Origin: Tritrichomonas musculus
Taxonomy: Eukaryota; Parabasalia; Tritrichomonadida; Tritrichomonadidae
Length of the DNA stretch: 64,000 bases
Direction: 5' to 3'
NCBI GenBank assembly: GCA_039105265.1
Contig: JAPFFF010000027.1
Coordinates: forward strand, 496,001-560,000
A program made the translations under genes and the position numbers. The notes under the pieces are model-generated. The model made no database searches. It was not told the origin of the DNA and saw nothing but the letters and a program-made list of their open reading frames with translations. Of the stretch, positions 36,909 to 45,309 are shown in pieces; position 1 is the first letter of the stretch; each line of letters begins with the position of its first letter.

Positions 36909-39900
36909 AATAATTTTCAATGTTTCCTTCTTCATAAGTTGTTTTTATTTTACGTTCAAATTTCTTTAAAGTTGATACTGTCATGTTTTTATTCATTGAA
37001 AAGCATGGTTGTCCTTTCGTTAAATCAAACGTTTGCGTGTTTCCATTAAATAGGGATTCATATAACTTCATGGGATCATTACCAAATTCTTTGTAGGCGT
37101 ATTTAATTGAGTTTTGTGTTAAACCTTTACCTCTAATCATATAATCAATTTCTCCCGTTGAATCTTGTAATTTATCTATATACATTTTCTTCATTAGAAA
37201 ATATGACTCAATAGATTTTGGCATTTCATCATGACCGTTAATAGTTGGAAAGTCACTGTGAAATTGTCCTAAATTAGTTCCGATTAATTCACGATAATAT
37301 TTTTCTTTAAAACCATTAACAAGTCGTGGTAAATCATCAACTTCAATGTGCATTGAATCAGTATCTTGATAATAAATGTGGCATCCTAAATCATAAGCTA
37401 AACACATTACTTCGTTCATAATTCGTTTTGACATAGAAAGAACTTGAATACCAAGAAGTGAAAAGTTAAAATGGTTTTCAATTTGTTTAATAACTTTTAC
37501 AGCGTGAATTGGTGTCTTTCTACTCTCAATTAATGTGTCCTCAATAATTTTATTATAATTTTTGATCCAATATTTCTCAAAATCGTCATCATTCATATAT
37601 TTAATATCTTTATCAACTGGTTTCTCAATAGTTTTACCATAGCATGAATTCATAATTAATTTATAAAGTTGTTGTAATGGGTTATGTTGCTTCTTATATT
37701 CAAGTCTTTTATTAAATATTTTCTTAATTTCTTTTTGGATTGTATAATCACGTTTGCCCGCCCAGTAATAACCACGGATAAATTCAAACTCTATCTTTTG
37801 AAATTCGATTAGGTCTTCTAATGATATATTATCAACTATTATATTTAATGTTTCACCTTCTTTTAAGTTATCATCGTTAAGATTGAGACCATTAACTTTA
37901 CGAACAATGAGAGGGAATGGATAATGTTTATTAACTTTAGTAATTTTGATTTCAACAATGTAAGCACCTTGTTTTGAAAGGAATTCAAGGTTTAATTGTT
38001 CAGGTTTGATAACTTCAGGTTTACCTTCAACGGTATATAAACGTGCCATTGCTGAAGGATATAATGAAACAGCGTCGAAATCACAAAGTAGTTTTAATAT
38101 ATGCCATTTTTTATTGTAAGCAGTCATGCAACGTCCACCATAAACAGCTTTGGAACAGAATTTACGAACATGACCACCTAATTTATAAAGGTTACCATTA
38201 GGATAATAAACACGTTGATTAAATACTTCATTAGCGAGAGAAGAAATGGAAATGAAATTAAAAGGGTCAATACTGAAATCTTTAATAAATCCATTTCTGA
38301 ATTCATTAAATCCAAGTCTAAGGATGTTTACATCTTGTTTACAATAAAATTCTGCATATGACCACATGTCGAAATGGTTTTCATCAATTCTACATTTAGG
38401 GATTTTATCAATGTTTGATTTAAATAATTCATAATCATCTGTTGTCCATTTTTGATCTTCATTTAAGCCTGCATCATTAATTACTCCTTTGTTGGTATTT
38501 AATCTTTCAAGTGTGTAATATTTGTATGGGAAAATTTCTTTTTGTATGTTAATGCCCAAATTAAACATAGAAGGTAATTGTGAAAGTTTACAATTCAACA
38601 TTGGCAATGAATCTTTAAAGAAAATCTTTTTATCGTTGTATTCAACATTTGCTTTCATTAATTTTGTTCCTTTAATTATAGTATTTTTGATATTAACTAA
38701 TGATGCAAACATCCTAAAATCATATGCTAAATTGTGGAAATAAACGACTGCATGATCAGGTAAGAAATCAAGAAATTGTTTATTACATGTTTTACCTTTA
38801 AAGCATTCATTAATTTTTCCATTTTGCGATTGAAGAACACACATAAATGGTTTATGAATATTACCTGAAACGTCGGCTTCAAAATCAGCGTACCAATAAG
38901 TAGGGTCTGTTTTGTTTTCGCTTTCTTTAACAATTTTTGGAGCTATTATTTTTGTACAATATTCTGGGTCATATTCTAAATTAATATTTGTTAAATCTTT
39001 ATCAAATTCATGATAGAAAACTGTTTTTAATATTCGATATTGTCCATAAGTGATTGGATTAAAATATCCTTGCTTCATTAATTCACGGACTAAATTTGAT
39101 GATGAAATATAATATCTGGTTTTCCTCCAATGGTCACTATTATATTCTTTATCGAATTTATCCTCGGTACATTCAATTAAATGTTTAATATAATAAGTAC
39201 TAAATGGTGTTTTCTCTTCTATGAAATAATGGTCTTCATAAACGTTAAATGTATGGGTTCGTTGAGGTTCAGCATCTTTGACTCCCAAATATGACTTACG
39301 GACTTTGTTTTTGCATTGTTGAACCGTTGTCTTTTTATTTTTTCTATCGCTGCTGTCATCAATATATGATAATTTAATATGAATCTTAAACTCTTGACAT
39401 ATTTTTTCAATTGAACCTTGTGATAAATACCTATTATTAATTCTTAATCGTATTTGATTTAAAATATCATCTGAATAATAACCTGTTTGTTTGAGAGCAT
39501 AAACGAAGCAGCAGTCATTTAATTCTTCACGTTGTTTAGTTGATTTTGTAATTTTTGCTGGAATCTCAATGGTTTCATATTCTAAATCACCAGTTAAATT
39601 ATCATAATAACTCCGAGTGAATTCTTTTGCTTCTTCAAGAACAGTTACTTTTTCATCCACTAATGAATCAAATATTTGAAGACGTTTTAAATACTCAATA
39701 ACTTTTTTAGGTACTTTATCATTAGCTATATAGTTAAAGAATGAACCACCAACGTCTTTACGAACCCTATCTTTATGTAAATATTTTGAAAATCTTAATG
39801 ATGAAAATAATGACCAATCAGGTAATTCAGCATTGTCACCACTATTGAATCCCGTAAATTCTGCCGGTATTTCGTCAAGGTCGAATATAAAATGTTCTTC

Positions 39901-40701
39901 AGTGAAATTTTCCATTAATTTATTATAAACTTCAGGTGTTAATGGTTTAGAATGCCATTGACCTTTAACTTTAAATTCTATTTTGTATTTATCCATTGGT
40001 AATGGGTCAATGTGTTCCTGAAAGAAATTTTTGAGTAATGGAAACATTAATTTTTTGCCTTTATTGTTTAAAAGTTCAAAATTAATTTCCCAATTAGTAG
40101 GTGTTTTATATAATGATTTCATCATATCATCCACTAATGTTTGTTGTTCGTCATCTAATTTTTGCCATTCTTTAAATGATTTAATATTACGTAAATTAAT
40201 ATCTTTTGGTTTTTCTTCGGGGAAAAATTCCTCATCATTTAATGCATCAGCTGGTGGTGAATTATATAATAAATCACTTCTCCAAAATTCACGAATATCT
40301 TTTGAATGCTTCATTAATTCATCAAGAAATGAAGAATCTTTTTTATGTAAATCACGGTTGAATTTTTCATGTAAACGTTGACGGTTGAAATCATCAAGTG
40401 AATCTTGAATTTTGTATTTATTTAAATTTTTGAATAAATAATCATCTGAATCTATGTAACGTTTAAGTGGTTTCGGTGATGGAATATTTAAACCTTTCAC
40501 GAACCAATACATGGAATTATAATTATTTTCTCCATCATATCCTTTATTTAAAATATCTGAAACTAGCATTTCAATTAAATTTTCTCGTAAATCATTTTCA
40601 TTATCAAATTCATTTTTCCAATCATTAATTGTTAAATTTTCATTATATAATAAATTTGATAACTCAATTAATTTATTTGTTGGTGTATTGTCTAATGACA
40701 T
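36901..40701 (-). CDS. Polinton protein-primed DNA polymerase B
   Basis: 1266 residues. The exonuclease motifs are WYADFEADVSG, YFHNLAYDFRMF and YCKQDVNIL. The polymerase motifs are CDFDAVSLYPSAM (A), KLIMNSCYGKTIE (B) and YYQDTDSMHI (C). The N-terminal 400 residues are specific to the group. Near residue 390-510 they hold DCCFVYALKQTG and, later, HTFNVYEDHYFIEE, resembling a cysteine-peptidase or OTU-like arrangement; this is inference. The enzyme copies the element from a terminal protein bound to the inverted repeats. Confidence 0.9.
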   Translation of the reverse strand: MSLDNTPTNKLIELSNLLYNENLTINDWKNEFDNENDLRENLIEMLVSDILNKGYDGENNYNSMYWFVKGLNIPSPKPLKRYIDSDDYLFKNLNKYKIQDSLDDFNRQRLHEKFNRDLHKKDSSFLDELMKHSKDIREFWRSDLLYNSPPADALNDEEFFPEEKPKDINLRNIKSFKEWQKLDDEQQTLVDDMMKSLYKTPTNWEINFELLNNKGKKLMFPLLKNFFQEHIDPLPMDKYKIEFKVKGQWHSKPLTPEVYNKLMENFTEEHFIFDLDEIPAEFTGFNSGDNAELPDWSLFSSLRFSKYLHKDRVRKDVGGSFFNYIANDKVPKKVIEYLKRLQIFDSLVDEKVTVLEEAKEFTRSYYDNLTGDLEYETIEIPAKITKSTKQREELNDCCFVYALKQTGYYSDDILNQIRLRINNRYLSQGSIEKICQEFKIHIKLSYIDDSSDRKNKKTTVQQCKNKVRKSYLGVKDAEPQRTHTFNVYEDHYFIEEKTPFSTYYIKHLIECTEDKFDKEYNSDHWRKTRYYISSSNLVRELMKQGYFNPITYGQYRILKTVFYHEFDKDLTNINLEYDPEYCTKIIAPKIVKESENKTDPTYWYADFEADVSGNIHKPFMCVLQSQNGKINECFKGKTCNKQFLDFLPDHAVVYFHNLAYDFRMFASLVNIKNTIIKGTKLMKANVEYNDKKIFFKDSLPMLNCKLSQLPSMFNLGINIQKEIFPYKYYTLERLNTNKGVINDAGLNEDQKWTTDDYELFKSNIDKIPKCRIDENHFDMWSYAEFYCKQDVNILRLGFNEFRNGFIKDFSIDPFNFISISSLANEVFNQRVYYPNGNLYKLGGHVRKFCSKAVYGGRCMTAYNKKWHILKLLCDFDAVSLYPSAMARLYTVEGKPEVIKPEQLNLEFLSKQGAYIVEIKITKVNKHYPFPLIVRKVNGLNLNDDNLKEGETLNIIVDNISLEDLIEFQKIEFEFIRGYYWAGKRDYTIQKEIKKIFNKRLEYKKQHNPLQQLYKLIMNSCYGKTIEKPVDKDIKYMNDDDFEKYWIKNYNKIIEDTLIESRKTPIHAVKVIKQIENHFNFSLLGIQVLSMSKRIMNEVMCLAYDLGCHIYYQDTDSMHIEVDDLPRLVNGFKEKYYRELIGTNLGQFHSDFPTINGHDEMPKSIESYFLMKKMYIDKLQDSTGEIDYMIRGKGLTQNSIKYAYKEFGNDPMKLYESLFNGNTQTFDLTKGQPCFSMNKNMTVSTLKKFERKIKTTYEEGNIENYFK

Positions 40702-40779
40702 ATTTTTATATTAGATAAAAAAATTAAAAAATAAAAAAATAATTAGATTTATTTTTGAGACATGTGATATAAAAATAAT
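40702..40779. promoter_or_regulatory. shared upstream module, copy 1
   Basis: Bases 40702-40779 nearly repeat 41266-41342: each has the leader ATCTAATATAAAAAT next to a minus-strand start codon, then ATTAGATTTATTTTT and GAGACATGTGATATAAAAATAA. The second copy merges into the right terminal repeat, so the module is also present near the left end. It probably drives both genes that read inward from the right. Inference. Confidence 0.55.
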
Positions 40780-40782
40780 TAT

Positions 40783-41265
40783 TCAATTGAAATTTAATTT
40801 TAATAATTCCATTATTTCATAATCGTCAATATTTAAAAATCTTTCAACCGTTTCGGGTATATTTTCATCATTAAATAGAAACATAAATTTCTTTTCCATA
40901 TCGAATTCATGAAGTGTGCAATGCATGAAATCCCAAATATTACAATGATGGAATAATTTATTCGGTTCGTTATCGTAAGCATAAAGAAAATGATAAATTC
41001 CGCAAATGAAAGTTAAAACACCGTTAAATGTACAAACTTCGTTACACTTTTCATTATTTAAAATTCTTTTGGTCAATAATGCATTTTCATTTTGTCGCTT
41101 CTCTTTATCATTCATATCAGGATTTACGTATTCATAATATAAATCTGTTATTTCATCAGTACGCTTTACAATTTGTTTTAGCATTTTACGATTTATTGTT
41201 TTATAATATTTATTAATTTGTTTATATAATTTATTCATTTTGTCATCAACAATTGATTTAGTCAT
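40783..41265 (-). CDS. Polinton protein of 160 residues, unknown
   Basis: A helical, charged protein (KLYKQINKYYKTINRKMLKQ) with a Cys/His-bearing middle (NNEKCNEVCTFNGVLTFICG, then FHHCNIWDFMHCTLH), perhaps metal binding. First gene from the right terminal repeat, sharing its upstream module with the polymerase gene, so probably co-expressed early. Function unknown. Confidence 0.55.
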   Translation of the reverse strand: MTKSIVDDKMNKLYKQINKYYKTINRKMLKQIVKRTDEITDLYYEYVNPDMNDKEKRQNENALLTKRILNNEKCNEVCTFNGVLTFICGIYHFLYAYDNEPNKLFHHCNIWDFMHCTLHEFDMEKKFMFLFNDENIPETVERFLNIDDYEIMELLKLNFN

Positions 41266-41304
41266 ATTTTTATATTAGATAAAAAATTAAATTAAAATAA
41301 AATT

Positions 41305-41824
41305 AGATTTATTTTTTTGAGACATGTGATATAAAAATAAATGATAAAATAATTATATAATTTGTGGTGAACGTTTATTTATAAATTTTTTTTTCGATTT
41401 ATGTGAAACTTTGAAAAGTTTGAGCCCTTGGCGAAGTATTCAAATTATCAGACATTTCGGAAATAACGTATTTTATAAAATTTTTTCGATTTGTGAGAGT
41501 ATTGAATTAAAAAATTTTAAAAATTTGACTAGTCGTTTTCTCGTCAAAGTATTGAAATCTTCGTTTTTACTCGTCAACCGTCGTTATTTTAACATATTCT
41601 TTATTTTAAAATAATTTTAATCATTTACGTATAAAATTTATGTTTTCAATTTTTGACTTTTGAGATTTGAGGATGAAATTTATTAAAATCATTTATGAAG
41701 GGGTGATGAATCAGTGGAGTTGTAAAATTTAATAATATGTTCGGGTTTTAATTTTTGGCTTTAAATTCTTGAGTTACTGGGGTTTTAGACCGAAGGTCTA
41801 AAATCACAGTAAATATATACGACG
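41305..41824 (-). repeat. right inverted terminal repeat of the Polinton
   Basis: Mirror copy of 23520-24039. The few differences cluster in an A/T run and next to TTTATCATTTA near the inner end. The outer end abuts ATTTT. Confidence 0.92.
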
Positions 41825-42023
41825 ATTTTTTCTATAAAAATTATTTTAATTGATATAATATTTATATCATTCATTAATTGACATATAAATAAAATAAATA
41901 TTATAGAAACTATTAAATTTATCAAAATATTGGTAATAAAAAAATTAATATTGAACAAATACGCACACAAATATATTTCAATGAACTCATTGAACTCAGA
42001 AGATTAGTTTTTTAAACTTCGTT
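41825..42023. other. short spacer with right copy of the Polinton target duplication
   Basis: Begins with ATTTT (41825-41829), the direct repeat of 23515-23519. The rest is AT-rich and must hold the promoter of the gene at 42024. Confidence 0.5.
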
Positions 42024-42344
42024 ATGAGGAAATCAAGATTTAATATTGGTCCATCACCAGAAGATTCTCCAATATCCTCTCCAAGTAAAAAACAAATACC
42101 AAAATACAAGAAAAATCCAAAAATAATTCAAAATTCATCGCCAAAAGCCGATGATCCAATTGCAAGAGAACTCGAGAATGAAGAATTTAATTCAGATGAA
42201 GATGAAAACTCAAATACAAGACATGGATCTACTGTTGGTCTTGCTCGTGCTCAACTTCTTATAGAATATAATTCTGCTCTCGATACTAGAGAAAGAAATA
42301 TCCGAAATCTAGCCGAATGTATTGAAAAAATGATGTGTACTTAA
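42024..42344 (+). CDS. small Ser/Pro- and acid-rich protein, possibly SNARE-related
   Basis: 106 residues. The N-terminal half is disordered (Ser, Pro, Lys) and the middle acidic (NEEFNSDEDENSNT). The C-terminus, YNSALDTRERNIRNLAECIE, resembles the opening of a SNARE heptad region (RExxI...). The protein ends right after it, without the rest of a SNARE domain or a membrane anchor. It starts about 200 bases from the Polinton. The SNARE link is weak. Confidence 0.4.
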   Translation: MRKSRFNIGPSPEDSPISSPSKKQIPKYKKNPKIIQNSSPKADDPIARELENEEFNSDEDENSNTRHGSTVGLARAQLLIEYNSALDTRERNIRNLAECIEKMMCT

Positions 42345-43035
42345 TTATTTCATTTAATAAATTATATGTAAAATTTTTAAATTTATGGACTTTATTAATT
42401 GATTTTTATTAATTGATTGGATTATAGATATAAGAGTTTGTTAAATATTTTTTTATTATCATTTGTATAATAACATCTTCTTATGTCCAAATAATTGAAG
42501 ATCAATTTATTGAATGATCTATTATTTTCTTTGCTAGAGAAATAGATCTTCTTTATTCGATGTTGATGAATTGGTCAATAATATTCCAAACATGAGAAGT
42601 TATAGTCGGTTGAAATTGAGAGCAAACTAAGAAGTGAAGTTACAAATGAAAGTGATTTTCATCATATGCATAAAAAATTATATTCAAGTTTATAAATGTT
42701 AATAATTAAATGTATAGCTTTTCATAAAAAGCGTTTTCTTTATAAACATATAAATGTATATTTATTCTTAAAGTTTCGTTTACAAGTTTCCTAGCAAAAA
42801 GAAAATTCTTAGTCCTAAAACAATTGTAAATTTTGTCAAACATCTAATACTGAATAATTTAATTTATCAACCAAATTTAAGATGAGCTTTATTATAAATT
42901 CATTTATATTGAAAAATATATTTCTTTTTTATATTTAATATTGATAAATTTATTTTTTTTTTTGTAGTAAACCAATTAATTCTGTTTATTTCTAAGATAT
43001 TTATTTTTAATGCTAAATAAATTTTTGTGAGAAAA
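42345..43035. other. gene-free AT-rich spacer
   Basis: No frame of useful length and no recognised repeat until TGAGAAAA (43028-43035), the left target duplication of the next element. Confidence 0.4.
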
Positions 43036-44087
43036 AGGAGGAGGGTGAACCATAGATCTGCTCGTTAGTTGGTTTCCAAATTAGGAGAGTTTAAACATAT
43101 TCATATGTGTGATAAAATTGCATACTCAGCAATTAAATCCTTCTATACGTTTTGGAGTTTTCATTCAAATCAGAAAATCCCATTTCAAATTTTAGTATTG
43201 AAATCGTGTTTTCTCTCAATCAAAAGTATTGAAATCGTGTTTTTTCTCAATTTATAAGTATTGAAATCGTGTTTTCTCTCAATTAAAATTATTGAAATCG
43301 TGTTTTTTCTCAATTTGTAGTATTGAAATATTTTTTATATTTCTAAATTGATATAAACTATTCTCATTATTTATTATATCAAATATTTGTTGAAAATAAT
43401 AAATATCCCAACATTTATTGAAAGAAAATTTATAATTATTTTAATATATAATTATTTATATATGCTTGTATTATATATAAATTTGATTTACATAAAATTA
43501 GTATATCACATTGAAAATATTTTCCAAAATCACAAAATAGCTTATATCAATTATATTAAATTCATAACTATTATAAAACAATAATTTATGAATAAAAATC
43601 AAAATATATTTTGAATTTATTTAGATATCTGTAAATAAAATCTCAAAAATAAAAACAATTAAAAAAACTTTGATAAAATAAAATATAAGTTTATTTTTTT
43701 ATTGAGAATTGTATAATATGGTTTCATATTTTAATTTAGTTGCTAAATATATGCTTTATTTGTGATTTTTGTTACAAAAATCATATTTTTTCCTAAATGG
43801 TTAGAAAAAATATAAAAATGTTTTCAGAATCGTATAAAGAAGCCATAAACAAATACATTTCATATAATAATTGATGATTGTTGACGTTTTATCATCATTC
43901 AAAATATTATAATTTTAATGATTTTAAAAAATATCTTATTTAAGAAATTTAAATAAATACTATATTTATAATACAATTAAATACAATTTAATAATTAAGA
44001 AAATAAAGGTATTATTCTTTATTTAAGAAGATATCATTATTTTTAAAATAAACTTTTTCAATATTTTTTTTTGGTTCACCCTCCTCT
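43036..44087. mobile_element. 1.05-kb non-autonomous DNA transposon, 8-bp duplication TGAGAAAA
   Basis: The ends are inverted repeats sharing GAGGAGGGTGAACCA (43039-43053 region) and TGGTTCACCCTCCTC (44072-44086 region). TGAGAAAA directly flanks both sides (43028-43035 and 44088-44095). The inside is AT-rich, non-coding, and carries a tandem repeat. The superfamily is unclear: 8-bp duplications occur in hAT, P and Merlin, and the terminus does not fit the hAT YARNG pattern. The right end lies about 36 bases from the Rab start codon, so part of that gene's upstream control must lie in the element or in the short gap. Confidence 0.75.
43194..43330. repeat. tandem repeat, about 4.3 units of 31-33 bp
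   Basis: Units begin AGTATTGAAATCGTGTTTT and alternate TCTCTCAAT and TTCTCAATT endings; the last is partial. It lies inside the 1.05-kb element. Confidence 0.8.
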
Positions 44088-44112
44088 TGAGAAAACAATA
44101 AAAATTTTTATT

Positions 44113-44123
44113 CAATTTTTTGG
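44113..44123 (+). promoter_or_regulatory. initiator-like motif TCAATTTTTTG
   Basis: A TCA followed by a T-rich run about 11 bases before the Rab ATG, and about 18 bases outside the target duplication of the transposon. Similar in place to the motif at 22187. Inference. Confidence 0.35.
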
Positions 44124-44708
44124 ATGAGTAAAAATGATGAATCTTCTGAATCTCAAATACCATCCATCCAAATAATAACTCTTGGTGAGGCAGGAGTTGG
44201 AAAAACTTCTCTGATTTTGCGTTATGCAGAAAATAAGTTTTCAGAACAATATTTAAATACTGTAGGTGTTGATTTTAAAACAAAAAAAGTCAATGTAGAT
44301 GGTGATGATGTAGTTCTTAAAATATGGGATACAGCAGGTCAAGAAAAATTTAGATCCATTTCAAGATCATTTATAGGTAGAGCAGATGGTATATTTATAG
44401 TATTTGATGTTTCGGCAAGGAGTACATTCAATAAAGTTCAAGAATGGATTAATTCAATTAAAGATGCCGGAAATAATCATGTCGTAATTGTTCTGATTGG
44501 AAATAAATGTGACATTGAAAGATCTGTTTCTTCAGGCGAAGCTAAAGTGTTCGCTTACGATAGAAACATTGCATATTATGACACATCTGCCAAAGATGGA
44601 ACCAATATTGAGGAAGTTTTTTTATATATGGCAAAAAACTGTAAAACAAATAAGCCAGTTAAAGAGCCAGTCCCTCAAGACAACTCCCAAAAATCATGTA
44701 AGTGCTAA
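44124..44708 (+). CDS. Rab-family small GTPase
   Basis: 194 residues. G-boxes: GEAGVGKTS (P-loop), NTVGVDF (switch I with the effector Thr), WDTAGQEKF (switch II, with the catalytic Gln), GNKCDIE and the SAK motif. Rab family motifs KIWDTAGQE and RSISRSFIGRADG are present. It ends in CKC, a two-cysteine tail for double geranylgeranylation, so it should be membrane-attached and act in vesicle traffic. Which Rab it is cannot be fixed by eye; switch sequences resemble the Rab1/8 group. Confidence 0.92.
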   Translation: MSKNDESSESQIPSIQIITLGEAGVGKTSLILRYAENKFSEQYLNTVGVDFKTKKVNVDGDDVVLKIWDTAGQEKFRSISRSFIGRADGIFIVFDVSARSTFNKVQEWINSIKDAGNNHVVIVLIGNKCDIERSVSSGEAKVFAYDRNIAYYDTSAKDGTNIEEVFLYMAKNCKTNKPVKEPVPQDNSQKSCKC

Positions 44709-45309
44709 ATAAATCTATTAATATATTTTTTTCTATTTAATTTTACCGATTTTTGTTTTGTTGTTGTTTTTCTTGTTGTTGTCGTCGTCGTTTTTGCTTT
44801 TGTTGTTGTTTTTGTTTCTCTTGTTTTTCTTGTTGTTGTTGTTTTTCTTGTTGTTGTTGTTTTTGTTTCTCTTGTTTTTCTTGTTGTTGTTTTTATTATT
44901 GTTGTTGTTGTTGTTTTTGCTGATGTTGTTGTTGACGAATGAGGAACGTGTAAAGCAATTCAAATTTAAAAAAATGGTTTTGAATATAAAAAAGCATAGA
45001 AGAATAAGAAAGTATAATTGTTTCGTTTCAATAAATGTTTAAATAACTTGGATTAATATATTTATATGATGAAATCCAATTGACTGATGGTTTTTTGATA
45101 AACCTTAAAAATTACAGCAGTTTGCCGGTCGGTTCTTCAGAATATTTTAGTAAATAAAGAAGGCTTGTTTCATATGCAATTGGAATCTATATCTCATAGC
45201 ATCATTGTTGGCCTTCATTTTCGGCAGATTCAATATTTTATGCATTTTAGAATAGATCAAAAAAGAATACATAATTTCTAATGAATATTTAAATATATAA
45301 ATACTTTAT
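44709..45309. other. convergent intergenic spacer with simple repeat
   Basis: Between the Rab gene and the WD40 gene. At about 44748-44935 lies an imperfect (TTG)n/(CTTGTT)n microsatellite, which on the minus strand would read as Asn/Lys repeats; I treat it as simple sequence. The remaining 350 bases contain nothing I recognise. Confidence 0.5.
44748..44935. repeat. TTG-rich microsatellite
   Basis: Units TTGTTGTTTTT and TCTTGTTTTTC repeated imperfectly over about 190 bases. Confidence 0.8.

Larger units (their letters stand above)
23520..41824. mobile_element. Polinton/Maverick element, looks whole, 18.3 kb
   Basis: Inverted terminal repeats of about 520 bp at 23520-24039 and 41305-41824 begin CGTCGTATATATTTACTGTG and differ at about five positions by eye. 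ATTTT directly flanks both ends (23515-23519 and 41825-41829); 5-6-bp duplications are normal for Mavericks. Inside are 15 reading frames, mostly long and closely packed, including the hallmark set: packaging ATPase, candidate major capsid protein, retroviral-type integrase and protein-primed DNA polymerase B. I recognised no adenain-type protease. I see no obvious breaks, and the near-identical ends argue for a young insertion. It sits between host genes without interrupting any recognisable one. Confidence 0.93.

Noticed and set aside
43194-43330. CRISPR-like array
   Set aside because: Units are directly adjacent without unique spacers, and the organism is a eukaryote; it is a plain tandem repeat.
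44733-44963. Asn/Lys-rich 76-codon frame on the minus strand
   Set aside because: A translation of the TTG-type microsatellite, not a protein gene.
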